Assembly (NCBI GenBank): GCA_944323535.1
Contig: CALUSW010000008.1
Location: forward strand, 1-46,922
Length of the DNA: 46,922 bases
Reading direction: 5' to 3'
From: Candidatus Gastranaerophilales bacterium
Lineage (GTDB): Bacteria; Cyanobacteriota; Vampirovibrionia; Gastranaerophilales; Gastranaerophilaceae
Shown here: positions 1-8,017 of the stretch, piece after piece
Numbering within the stretch: position 1 is the first letter of the stretch
How the letters are laid out: each line of letters begins with the position of its first letter
Notes under the pieces: model-generated
The model's input: the letters and a program-made list of their open reading frames with translations, nothing else
What the model was told of the DNA's origin: nothing
The model's database searches: none
Made by a program: the position numbers and the translations under genes

Positions 1-584
1 TCATAACAGTTTTCAATGCCAATTTTATTGTTGATTATTATTTCATGGTGAAATATACGGTTTCTTAATCTTAGAATTTCTTTTAATTCTGGAAATATAA
101 CTTTTGTTTTATCCCATGTAGGACTGATAAAATAATTGTCAAAATCCGGAAATACATTACTAAAGAAGTCTTGCTTATCCCATAAATTGTTTTTATATGA
201 TTTTTTACAAAGATTTACCCAAAAACCAAAGGTTAATTCAGCAATTATTGCACCAGTTGAAAGTGTATTATTCTTTCTCTTTAATTTATTGTATGCCTCT
301 AATAAAATATTTCTTTCGTTATCGGAAAGAATATTTTTATTCTTGACTTCTTCTAATAACCAGTTTTCACCTTTTAATTTTGCAACAGCATTATACAGTC
401 TATTTCTTAAGGCAACTTCTAATGCCGCAATAATAGGGTAAAAACTTTCTGAAATTTGAACATTATAGATATATCGGTTTAAGATTAAGTCCGTATCATC
501 ACTATTATCATACTTATAAGATGATAATCTATCAATGCTTATGTTTTCTATAATTTTTGAAATATTTTCGTTTAAAAATTGCAT
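1..584 (-). CDS. Abi-like (abortive infection, HEPN-type) protein, cut by window start
   Basis: An open frame runs from an ATG at 584 leftwards off the window edge; 194 codons are visible with no stop. The translation matches the Abi-like family (Abi_2/HEPN group): ISIDRLSSYK near residue 16, ALEVALRNRLYNAV near 54, ELTFGFWVNL near 116, and LRNRIFHHE near 175. The last holds an RX4H arrangement (R-N-R-I-F-H) of the kind used by HEPN ribonucleases. Family members are linked to phage exclusion and probably cleave RNA; that role is inferred here. A TATAAT preceded by TGG (extended -10) sits at 591-599, directly before an AAGGAC ribosome site, so the transcript could have almost no leader. No partner gene is visible. 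It lies about 530 bp from a RAYT transposase, consistent with an accessory locus. Family is fairly sure; function is not. Confidence 0.75.
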   Translation of the reverse strand, partial: MQFLNENISKIIENISIDRLSSYKYDNSDDTDLILNRYIYNVQISESFYPIIAALEVALRNRLYNAVAKLKGENWLLEEVKNKNILSDNERNILLEAYNKLKRKNNTLSTGAIIAELTFGFWVNLCKKSYKNNLWDKQDFFSNVFPDFDNYFISPTWDKTKVIFPELKEILRLRNRIFHHEIIINNKIGIENCY

Positions 585-1113
585 GTCCTTATTATACCAT
601 AGTCTGTAGGTTGAGTTTGACTGCTTTTTCCCAAATCTCTGATTTTGTGAAAAATGTCTGGCTTCCCATAACCTAACATTAAAGGAATTAAAACAAGCGG
701 CATAATATTACAATATAATGTAAATATAAAATAATTAAATTACATAATATTGTAAATGCTAAACTGTTTGTGAATTAAGGTAAAAATTTTATATTAAGAA
801 AAATTACTATATTCTTAAAAGTTACAAAAGCATTGTTAAAAAGCAATAAAATCAATGTTATACAGGTTTAATTTTATATATTGTTTTTATTATCGTAAAA
901 CAACTTAAAATCGGGTTGTAAAACTGTACAGCAAGCAAGTACAGTATAAATTAAAAATTGTCAATAGCCCGTTATTCCTATTGCAACATAGTAAATAAAA
1001 ATGGTAATATGAGTAATAATTAAAATTTTAAAAATTAAAATATTTTTATTTTAATTTTTGAAATAAGTGAGGGAAGTTGAAGAGATATTTTGCTTTCTAA
1101 AAAAAGAAGATAG
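585..1113. other. AT-rich intergenic region without recognisable genes
   Basis: No open frame with a credible start and family match was found on either strand. It holds an imperfect 16-bp inverted repeat (708-723 with 740-755, one mismatch) about 125 bp upstream of the Abi-like gene, a 7-bp inverted repeat ACTGTAC/GTACAGT at 923-945, and an AT-only inverted repeat at 1031-1058. These could be operator or terminator structures but have no clear partner. Confidence 0.5.
591..599 (-). promoter_or_regulatory. Extended -10 promoter element before the Abi-like gene
   Basis: Read on the minus strand the bases are TGGTATAAT, a TGn extended -10 with a perfect -10 hexamer. It ends six bases before the ATG at 584. 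No good -35 is seen. Transcription from it would begin at or next to the start codon. Confidence 0.4.
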
Positions 1114-1141
1114 AGTAAGTAGGGTGCAATTTTTTGCACCA
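1114..1141. repeat. Left 28-bp inverted repeat flanking the RAYT gene (REP-like hairpin)
   Basis: This copy is the exact reverse complement of 1728-1755. Inside it, GGTGCAA and TTGCACC pair around a TTTT loop, so each copy alone is a hairpin with a short conserved tail (GTAAGTAGG side). A foldable palindrome with a short tail is how REP elements served by RAYT transposases look. Confidence 0.85.
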
Positions 1142-1162
1142 AATCTTGTTAAATTACGTAAT

Positions 1163-1702
1163 TTATTCATAATCTAAACTATTTATACAATTCTTATCTT
1201 CCAAATTACACCATTCAATGTCATAATAACCCTGTTTTACAAACTTATGAAAAGATGAAAATATCCAATTCTTTGGTACAATATTATAGTGTTTAAAAGA
1301 ATTGTAATGGATATAATCAATATGTTTATGTAAATCTTTTTCATCTTTTATAATATGGTCATAATATCTACGTTGCCATATCCCTTTTTCTCCTCGTTTG
1401 ATTGCTGATAATGATAAATTTGTATCATAAAAATTTTTATCTACGTTTATTGAAAAATTGAATTTTATTGTTCTTATTATTTGCGGAATTTCTTTTGATT
1501 TTCGTGTTGAAATTAACAAATGACAATGATTTTTTAAAACTGTAATTGCACAAATCTCAAAATCAAACTTTGTTTTTGTGTATTTAAAACTTTCTCTAAA
1601 AATATCAATATTTTTTATTAAAATATTTCTTCTATTGTGTGTAACAAATGTTATGAACGCATTTACAACACCACTATCAAAAAATCTACGATAATTGCTC
1701 AT
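1163..1702 (-). CDS. REP-associated tyrosine transposase (RAYT, Y1/HUH family)
   Basis: A 179-residue protein of the Transposase_17/IS200-like fold. It begins with the RAYT-typical MSNYRRFFDSG stretch, has the HUH metal motif as NHCHLL (about residues 58-63), and carries RRYYDHIIKDE followed by HIDYIHYNSFKHY, where the catalytic tyrosine and the family's IHYNPVKH-like block lie. RAYTs nick and move single-stranded REP hairpins and are usually single-copy, domesticated genes. The ORF sits between perfect 28-bp inverted hairpin repeats, which supports the assignment and suggests the repeats are its substrate. Length is normal and the frame is intact, so the enzyme may be active. Transcribed toward the Abi-like gene, not obviously coupled to it. 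Confidence 0.9.
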   Translation of the reverse strand: MSNYRRFFDSGVVNAFITFVTHNRRNILIKNIDIFRESFKYTKTKFDFEICAITVLKNHCHLLISTRKSKEIPQIIRTIKFNFSINVDKNFYDTNLSLSAIKRGEKGIWQRRYYDHIIKDEKDLHKHIDYIHYNSFKHYNIVPKNWIFSSFHKFVKQGYYDIEWCNLEDKNCINSLDYE

Positions 1703-1727
1703 AATTCAATATTATCATATTTTATTG

Positions 1728-1755
1728 TGGTGCAAAAAATTGCACCCTACTTACT
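1728..1755. repeat. Right 28-bp inverted repeat flanking the RAYT gene (REP-like hairpin)
   Basis: Perfect reverse complement of 1114-1141. It lies 26 bases before the RAYT start codon, in the gene's 5' region. Together the two copies frame a unit of about 640 bp. Confidence 0.85.
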
Positions 1756-1990
1756 GCGGATTTTCCGTAAGCTGAAGCGAAGCGGAATTTTTGTCACCCT
1801 GAACTGGCTGCAAAATCCGTTGAGATAATGTCGAAACGTGATTTTATGTCCCTACCTGGTGTTTCAGGGTCTGACCAGATTGGAATTTACGTTTTTGGTT
1901 GGGAAAATGCTGAAATTTCGAGCACCCTCCCTTGTAAGCCTCCTATTGCCGGCAACAAGAAGAGCTGTAAATTCAGAATGACATTATATT
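1754..1990. repeat. GC-richer non-coding patch with split palindrome
   Basis: Composition changes sharply from the AT-rich surroundings and no gene is recognisable. It starts with CTGCGGATTTTCCG (1754-1767), which also occurs, inverted, at 20686-20699. ACCCTGAA (1796-1803) and TTCAGGGT (1863-1870) form a perfect inverted pair separated by about 60 bases. The word TGTTTCAGGGTCT (1860-1872) occurs inverted at 20334-20346. These shared words suggest the debris of a dispersed palindromic element. Confidence 0.5.
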
Positions 1991-2125
1991 TCAAATATTA
2001 AATCGTAACTTTATTTATTTCTGTTCCGCACATAGTTTTAAGTTAAAATAAAACTAATATCAAGTTTTAAGATAAAATTAATAATAAAACTCAAAATAGC
2101 CCGATTAAACAGTTGCAATTAAAAT

Positions 2126-2156
2126 TTGACTGTGCTACCATTTTTATGTGTATAAT
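2126..2156 (+). promoter_or_regulatory. Probable promoter of the dprA-topA-aroE unit
   Basis: TTGACT (2126-2131) and a perfect TATAAT (2151-2156) are separated by 19 bases, slightly long for a sigma-70-type promoter. The start codon at 2180 follows a strong AAAGGGAG ribosome site. The genes to 6635 follow with gaps of 17, 6 and 2 bases, so this is the likely promoter for all four. Confidence 0.55.
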
Positions 2157-2179
2157 ACTATTTAGGAAAGGGAGCAGTT

Positions 2180-2422
2180 ATGAAAATTCAGGCAATAAAT
2201 TCTGTTCAAGCAGGTTCGGCATGTCAGCCTATTAAACAAGTTGAATTTGCAAGAAAGCAGGTGCCTGATTTAGAAATTAAAGATCCCTTGGGAGATGAAG
2301 ATTCTTTTACTCCGGCTGACCCTTATACAACAGAGCAAAAATATAATTTAGCCTGCCGCTTAGCTGCATATTATAAAACACAATATGAAAACCTGTTAAA
2401 ATGCGGCTGCTGCGAGGCATAA
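2180..2422 (+). CDS. Small hypothetical protein (80 aa) at the head of the dprA operon
   Basis: Not recognised as a known family. The ATG is preceded by a strong AAAGGGAG ribosome site and a good promoter. The 80-residue product has no signal peptide or membrane segment. Its N-terminus is polar (MKIQAINSVQAG), the middle is acidic (LGDEDSFTPADP), and the end is Cys-rich (CGCC near residue 76) after a short helix-like stretch. It lies 17 bases before dprA and is probably co-transcribed with it. The two adjacent Cys pairs could bind metal or form disulfides, but this is speculation. Expression is well supported; function is unknown. Confidence 0.7.
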   Translation: MKIQAINSVQAGSACQPIKQVEFARKQVPDLEIKDPLGDEDSFTPADPYTTEQKYNLACRLAAYYKTQYENLLKCGCCEA

Positions 2423-2439
2423 TAATAATATAATAAAAT

Positions 2440-3534
2440 ATGAATAATAACGATAAGTATTGGTGTGCATTTGCCAGGTTAACAAAAACTTCATCTGCAT
2501 TTATCAATAAAGTTTATGAATATTTCGGTTCTATTGAACTTGCATGGCATGCGGAAGCTTATGATTTATGGAAGATAGACGGACTCCAAAAAAGACAGAT
2601 TGACGGATTTCTTGAAGAAAGAAAAAATATAAATCCGGATGAATGCTTAGAATATATTCATAAGCGCAATATAGGATTTCTTCATCCCGAACACAAAGAT
2701 TACCCTTATCTTCTAAGACATATAGATAATCCGCCAGCCGGATTGTTTGTTTTAGGGGATTTAAAATCGTGTAATTTAGAAAGAACTATCGCAATAGTAG
2801 GTTCAAGAAGAGCAAGCGAAAATTCAAAAATTACCTTAAAAAATATTATTTCAGGTTTTAAAGGAACTGATATCTGCATAGTATCAGGACTTGCAGAAGG
2901 AATAGATACAACAGCTCATAAAGCGGCAATTGAAAACAATCTTAAAACAATTGCCGTAATTGGCGGCGGTTTTGATAAATTATATCCGAAGTCGAATATA
3001 AATTTGTTTAATAAAATTATTAACGGTTCAGGAGCAGTATTAACGGAATACTGGCCGGATGTTGATGCAATAAGCTGGCATTTTCCCGTTAGGAACAGAA
3101 TTGTTTCGGGTATTTCTAAAGGAGTTCTGGTCGCCGAAGCGGCATTAAAATCAGGAGCTATGATTACAGGAAAGCTGGCACTTGAGCAGGGAAAAGAATT
3201 AATGTGCATGCCGGGATTAATATCTAACCCGAATACGGAAGGAATATACAAACTGCTTAAATCAGGTGCTTCTTTAATAACAAATACTCAGGATATTTTA
3301 GATGCAATGAACTGGGATATTTATAAAGTTAATCAAGACATTGAAAAAAAAATAAATCTTACACCGGAAGAAAATCTAATAACAGAAGCATTAAAAAAAG
3401 ATTCTCTGACAATTGATGAATTAATTTTAAAAACCGGCTTGAATATTAATGATTTAATGGTAATATTAACAAAGTTAGAGCTAGAAGGAATGATTTCCCA
3501 AACACACGGGGAAAAATATATAATAACAATATAA
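2440..3534 (+). CDS. dprA: DNA-processing protein DprA
   Basis: DprA (Smf) binds incoming single-stranded DNA in natural transformation and loads RecA onto it; many non-competent species also keep it. The 364-residue protein shows the Rossmann-like DprA core: GSRRAS at about 121-126, SGLAEGIDTTAH at 149-160, a GGGFD loop near 175, and HFPVRNRIVSG near 212. The final 60 residues look like the DprA winged-helix domain (SLTIDELILKTGLNINDL). The N-terminal 60 residues are a short SAM/HhH-like helical segment. The chosen ATG has no clear ribosome site, so translation may depend on the small gene upstream. It is followed after 6 bases by topA, a common dprA-topA pairing in bacteria. Confidence 0.95.
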   Translation: MNNNDKYWCAFARLTKTSSAFINKVYEYFGSIELAWHAEAYDLWKIDGLQKRQIDGFLEERKNINPDECLEYIHKRNIGFLHPEHKDYPYLLRHIDNPPAGLFVLGDLKSCNLERTIAIVGSRRASENSKITLKNIISGFKGTDICIVSGLAEGIDTTAHKAAIENNLKTIAVIGGGFDKLYPKSNINLFNKIINGSGAVLTEYWPDVDAISWHFPVRNRIVSGISKGVLVAEAALKSGAMITGKLALEQGKELMCMPGLISNPNTEGIYKLLKSGASLITNTQDILDAMNWDIYKVNQDIEKKINLTPEENLITEALKKDSLTIDELILKTGLNINDLMVILTKLELEGMISQTHGEKYIITI

Positions 3535-3540
3535 ATAAGC

Positions 3541-5778
3541 ATGGCTAAAAAGAAAGAGAATATATTAGTAATAGTTGAGTCTCCCGCAAAATCTAAAACA
3601 ATTAAGAAGATTTTGGGGAATTCTTACGACATAGAAGCCAGCTACGGTCATATAAGAGATTTTCCGCCAAAAGTTCTCGGGTTTGATGTGCAGCATGATT
3701 TTACTCCGACATTTGAAGTAATTCCCGAGAAAAAAGCCGTAGTAAAAAAACTTAATGATCTGGCTAAAAAAGCAGATAAAGTATTTCTTGCTTCAGACCC
3801 TGACCGTGAAGGAGAAGCAATTGCATGGCACGTTCGCCAGGTTATAGACGTTCCTGATGATAAAGTTTTCAGAATAGAATTTAACGAAATTACACCAAAA
3901 GCCGTTACTTATGCAGTTGAACATTCAAGACAAATTGATATGCAAAGGGTAAAAGCCCAGCAGACAAGACAAATTCTGGACAGACTGGTAGGTTATAAAA
4001 TAAGTCCTGTTTTATGGGAGAAAATGAGGAACTATCATCTTTCCGCGGGCAGAGTCCAAAGTGTTGCGCTTAGAATGATCTGCGAAAGAGAAGAGGAAAT
4101 AAAAGCATTTACTCCGGTAGAATACTGGACTATCTCTGCGGATTTGTTAAAAGGAAAATCTCTTTTTACGGCTGAGCTTGCAAAATATAAAAACGCAAAA
4201 GCCGATATTAAAAACGAAGAAGAAGCTGAAAAAATAGCAAATTACCTGAAAGAAAAAGACAGAGAATTTGAAGTATCCAAAATTACAACGAGAAATACGC
4301 AAAGAAAACCTGCCGCTCCTTTTATAACATCAACTCTGCAAAGAGAAGCGAGCAGTAAATTAGGCTACGGTGTTTCAAAAACAATGCAGATAGCCCAGAA
4401 GCTCTATGAAGGTATAGATATAGGTTCAGACGGACCTGTCGGTTTAATCACATATATGAGAACAGACTCCGTAAGAATATCTGATGATGCGCAGGTTGCA
4501 GCAAAAGATTTTATTACCTCCAATTTTGGAGAAAAATATTATCCCAAGACTCCGAATAATTATGTAAAGAAATCAAAAAACGTACAGGATGCACATGAAG
4601 CAATCAGACCTTCTTATGTTGATAAGACACCGGAAAGCATAAAAAAATATCTTACTAACGAACAATATCAGCTTTATAAATTAATATGGAGCAAGTTTTT
4701 AGCTTCTCAAATGGAAAATGCTTCCGTTAAAAATACAACAGTTGATATAACAGCAGGCGATTGCCTGTTTAAGTCCGGCGTCAGCAAAATCATTTTTGAC
4801 GGTTACTTAAAAGTTTATAATGACGATGAAGAAAAAGAAGAATCTTCCAAAATTCCTGATTTGAAAGAAGGAGATAATCTAAAACTTAAAGAAGTTATAC
4901 CCAAACAGCATTTTACAAGCCCGCCTCCAAGGTTTACCGAAGCTTCGCTTGTTAAAGCTCTTGAAGAACACGGCATAGGAAGACCCAGTACATATGCGCC
5001 CATTATTTCTAAAATACAGCAAAAAAATTATGTTGAAAAAATTGATAAAGCACTGGCGCCCACAATGCTTGGAATGACTTTGTGCAAACAGCTTGTTGAA
5101 TATTTTAAAGATATTATGAATTACGAATTTACGGCAAATATGGAGTTAAAACTTGATGAAATTGCTGAAAACAAGCTTAAATGGAATGAAGTTATAAAAG
5201 AATTTTATAATCCTTTTATTGAAACAGTTTCGGAAGCTAAAAAGAATATGCAAAAAGTTCTGATTGAATCTGATACAATCTGCCCTAATTGCGGAAGTAA
5301 AATGGTCGTAAGAACAAGCAGATTCGGAACGCAGTTTCTGGGATGTTCTAAATATCCGGAATGTAAAACAATGCTGCCCCTTGATAAAGACGGACAAAGC
5401 ATTGAACAAAATAAAGAAACGGATGAGAAATGCGAAAAATGCGGCACGGCAATGATTCAAAAAACAGGACCTTACGGACCGTATCTTGAATGCACTAATG
5501 AAGAATGCAAACACAGAAAACGTATAATCAAATCAACCGGCGTAAAATGCCCGAAATGCGGAGAAGGTGAAATAATATTCAAAAAATCAAAATACGGAAA
5601 AGTATTTTTTGGCTGCAGCAATTATCCAAAATGTGATTTTGTATCGTGGTATGAACCCGTAAATGAAAAATGCCCCGAATGCGGAAGTATACTGGTTAAA
5701 AAGATTACGAAAAAATCAAAGAAACTAGCCTGCAGTAATAAAGATTGTTCATTTTCAAAAGATATGGAAGAAGAATAG
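3541..5778 (+). CDS. topA: DNA topoisomerase I (type IA)
   Basis: Relaxes negative supercoils by cutting one strand through a tyrosine phosphodiester. The 745-residue protein has a TOPRIM domain beginning at VIVESPAKSKTI (about 11-22) with the acidic motif DPDREGEAIAWH (about 86-97), the SAGRVQSVAL motif near 168, and the active-site tyrosine in TYMRTDSVR near 305. The C-terminus from about residue 581 carries four CxxC...C zinc-ribbon repeats, the last shorter and Lys-rich (KKITKKSKK). Length and order are typical. It starts 6 bases after dprA and ends 2 bases before the aroE start. Confidence 0.97.
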   Translation: MAKKKENILVIVESPAKSKTIKKILGNSYDIEASYGHIRDFPPKVLGFDVQHDFTPTFEVIPEKKAVVKKLNDLAKKADKVFLASDPDREGEAIAWHVRQVIDVPDDKVFRIEFNEITPKAVTYAVEHSRQIDMQRVKAQQTRQILDRLVGYKISPVLWEKMRNYHLSAGRVQSVALRMICEREEEIKAFTPVEYWTISADLLKGKSLFTAELAKYKNAKADIKNEEEAEKIANYLKEKDREFEVSKITTRNTQRKPAAPFITSTLQREASSKLGYGVSKTMQIAQKLYEGIDIGSDGPVGLITYMRTDSVRISDDAQVAAKDFITSNFGEKYYPKTPNNYVKKSKNVQDAHEAIRPSYVDKTPESIKKYLTNEQYQLYKLIWSKFLASQMENASVKNTTVDITAGDCLFKSGVSKIIFDGYLKVYNDDEEKEESSKIPDLKEGDNLKLKEVIPKQHFTSPPPRFTEASLVKALEEHGIGRPSTYAPIISKIQQKNYVEKIDKALAPTMLGMTLCKQLVEYFKDIMNYEFTANMELKLDEIAENKLKWNEVIKEFYNPFIETVSEAKKNMQKVLIESDTICPNCGSKMVVRTSRFGTQFLGCSKYPECKTMLPLDKDGQSIEQNKETDEKCEKCGTAMIQKTGPYGPYLECTNEECKHRKRIIKSTGVKCPKCGEGEIIFKKSKYGKVFFGCSNYPKCDFVSWYEPVNEKCPECGSILVKKITKKSKKLACSNKDCSFSKDMEEE

Positions 5779-5780
5779 CT

Positions 5781-6635
5781 ATGTATAAATTCGGACTTAT
5801 AGGATATCCCCTGTCGCATTCAATGTCAAAAGTTATCCAGGAAGCTGCTTTTAAATCATTGGGACTGGAAGGCACATATGAAATAATGGAAACCGAACAA
5901 GAAGATCTGGTTTCAAGAATTAAATATCTGCGTTCAAACGGATTTAACGGATTTAATGTAACTATTCCTTTAAAGGTTCCTGTTACACTGTTTTTATCCG
6001 GAGTTGATAATATCGCCAATATAACAGGCAGCGCAAACACTATAAAAATCATGCCTGATTCTTCTTTAATGGGCTATAACACTGATGTATACGGTTTTGT
6101 TGAAGCAATACCGGAAGAATTCAGAAAAGAAATCGAAGGCAGTGAAGCCGCAATCCTTGGCAACGGCGGCGCGGCTAGAGCAGTTGCAGTGGGACTTTCA
6201 ATATTAAAAGCAGCTAAAATAAACATATATGCCCGTAATATAATAAACGCTTCAGAAATGGCAGAAGGACTCAGAAGAAACTTTTCCAACATAAAAATAG
6301 ACTGTTTACAAATTGAAAGTCTAAAGAACCTGTCTAACTGCAAAATTCTTGTTAATACAACTCCTATCGGAATGAGAAATAAAGCAATGGGAATTTCACC
6401 CGTTGATGAAAATGTAATAAAAACAATGAATAAAAATTCAGTTGTTTATGATATTGTATATAACCCGTTGAAAACAGAATTGATTAAACTTGCAAAAAAA
6501 CATGGCATTAAGACAATCTATGGGCTTGATATGCTTATTTATCAAGGAGCAAAAGCATTTGAAATCTGGACAGGGAAAAAGCCCGATACTTTAAGGATGA
6601 AAATAGCAGCACTTGAAGAAATGGCAGATATATAA
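5781..6635 (+). CDS. aroE: Shikimate dehydrogenase (NADP+)
   Basis: Reduces 3-dehydroshikimate to shikimate in aromatic amino-acid synthesis. The 284-residue protein begins MYKFGLIGYPLSHSMSK, the substrate-binding SxS region; the catalytic lysine lies in NVTIPLKVPV. The glycine-rich NADP loop is GNGGAARAVAVG, and the C-terminal block GLDMLIYQGAKAFEIWTG is characteristic. A longer frame exists upstream to 5745, but it would overlap topA by 34 bases; the ATG at 5781, two bases after the topA stop and with the GGAAGAAG stretch in front, gives the family's normal N-terminus. Its end faces the end of fliI across 29 bases with no visible terminator. Confidence 0.96.
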   Translation: MYKFGLIGYPLSHSMSKVIQEAAFKSLGLEGTYEIMETEQEDLVSRIKYLRSNGFNGFNVTIPLKVPVTLFLSGVDNIANITGSANTIKIMPDSSLMGYNTDVYGFVEAIPEEFRKEIEGSEAAILGNGGAARAVAVGLSILKAAKINIYARNIINASEMAEGLRRNFSNIKIDCLQIESLKNLSNCKILVNTTPIGMRNKAMGISPVDENVIKTMNKNSVVYDIVYNPLKTELIKLAKKHGIKTIYGLDMLIYQGAKAFEIWTGKKPDTLRMKIAALEEMADI

Positions 6636-6664
6636 TTCTGTTCCGCAATTAAGTAAAAGGATAA

Positions 6665-8014
6665 TTAAATATCAACATTCTGCATCATGGAAATTAAAGT
6701 TGAAATAGTAGACTCCATTGACACACTGTCTGAAATTCTTTGCTGCAAAAAGGCATTAATCTGCGGCATAAGCTCAATTGCAATATCAAGCTTAGGGTTA
6801 GACCCTGCATTATACATCCCTACATCAATTAAATCTTTATTTTCACGGTATAATGCCATTAATTTTCTCATTTTATAAGCAGCTTGTTTATGTTCTTCAG
6901 TTACAATTTCCGTAAATAAACGGCTAATACTTCCCAACACATCAATAGCCGGATAATGATTCATTTCCGCAATTTTTCTTGATAAAAATATATGACCGTC
7001 AACAATACCTCTTACGGTATCAACAACAGGGTCATTAATATCGTCGCCCTCCATAAGAACGGTATATAATGCAGTAATTGAACCTCGAGGACTGTTTCCG
7101 CTTCTCTCAAGTGCCCGCTGAAGCCATGAAAATATAGAAGGAGGATATCCTTTAATTGTGGGAGGTTCTCCTATTGACAAACCTACTTCTCTTCCGGCCA
7201 TAGCGCAGCGGGTTACGGTATCCGTCATAAGAAATACTTTTTTCCCCTGATCTCTGAAATATTCGCATACGGCAGTTGCCGACATTAAACATTTTTGTCT
7301 TATCAAAGGAGGCTGATCACCGGTAGAGCATACTATCACCGATTTTCGCATACCTTCTTCACCAAGAGAATTTTCAATAAATTCCTTAACTTCTCTGCCT
7401 CGTTCTCCAATAAGTGCAACCACATTGACATCAGCATCAGAGTTTCTTGCAATCATACCGAGCATAGTACTTTTCCCTACACCTGAACCTGCAAATAATC
7501 CCATACGCTGACCTGCTCCCAAAGTAAGCAGTGAATCTATTGCCCTAACCCCTGTTGAAAACATTTGTGTAATTATTGGCCTGTCAAAAGCCCCCGGAGG
7601 CGGATTATCTATATTTGTCCACCGGGCTCCCGCAGTTTCCAAAGGTTTTCCGTCAATTGGCTCGCCTAAAGGACTTATCAGTCTGCCAAGAAGAAAATCA
7701 CCTACGGGAATTTTTATTGACTGTCCTGTTGTTTCGACAAGGCTTCCCTGTCCGATTCCCGCTCCATCATATAATAACAGTAATTGAGCATTCTCACCTT
7801 TAAACGCTACAACTTCCGCAGGTTTTCTTTCACCTTCGTATGTTTCTATAAAACATAAATCTCCTATTTTAAGTCCGGGCAGTTTAACTTCAACTGTTAA
7901 GCCGAGAAGCTTTGAAACAGAACCTTTATATGAATAAAGCTTTGTCGAATTAATTATTTCAAAAGCCTGTTTTTTTACATATTCTATTGATTTTTCAGTA
8001 CTTTGATCCAGCAT
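6665..8014 (-). CDS. fliI: Flagellum-specific ATP synthase FliI
   Basis: Hexameric ATPase that unlocks and feeds substrates to the flagellar type III export gate. The 449-residue protein has the Walker A motif AGSGVGKST (about 175-183), the Walker B region KKVFLMTDTVTR, and the family signature GEPPTIKGYPPSIFSWL. An N-terminal beta-barrel-like domain precedes the F1-beta-like core, and the C-terminus is the helical export-chaperone domain. It is the last gene of the minus-strand flagellar operon, beginning 3 bases after the flhA stop. No fliJ follows; the next gene (aroE) is convergent. Confidence 0.96.
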   Translation of the reverse strand: MLDQSTEKSIEYVKKQAFEIINSTKLYSYKGSVSKLLGLTVEVKLPGLKIGDLCFIETYEGERKPAEVVAFKGENAQLLLLYDGAGIGQGSLVETTGQSIKIPVGDFLLGRLISPLGEPIDGKPLETAGARWTNIDNPPPGAFDRPIITQMFSTGVRAIDSLLTLGAGQRMGLFAGSGVGKSTMLGMIARNSDADVNVVALIGERGREVKEFIENSLGEEGMRKSVIVCSTGDQPPLIRQKCLMSATAVCEYFRDQGKKVFLMTDTVTRCAMAGREVGLSIGEPPTIKGYPPSIFSWLQRALERSGNSPRGSITALYTVLMEGDDINDPVVDTVRGIVDGHIFLSRKIAEMNHYPAIDVLGSISRLFTEIVTEEHKQAAYKMRKLMALYRENKDLIDVGMYNAGSNPKLDIAIELMPQINAFLQQRISDSVSMESTISTLISMMQNVDI

Positions 8015-8017
8015 TTT

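Noticed and set aside
136-441. Plus-strand frame of 101 codons
   Set aside because: It is antisense to the minus-strand Abi-like frame, which has a recognisable family signature.
1031-1058. AT-only inverted repeat
   Set aside because: Pure A/T symmetry is expected by chance in such an AT-rich gap.
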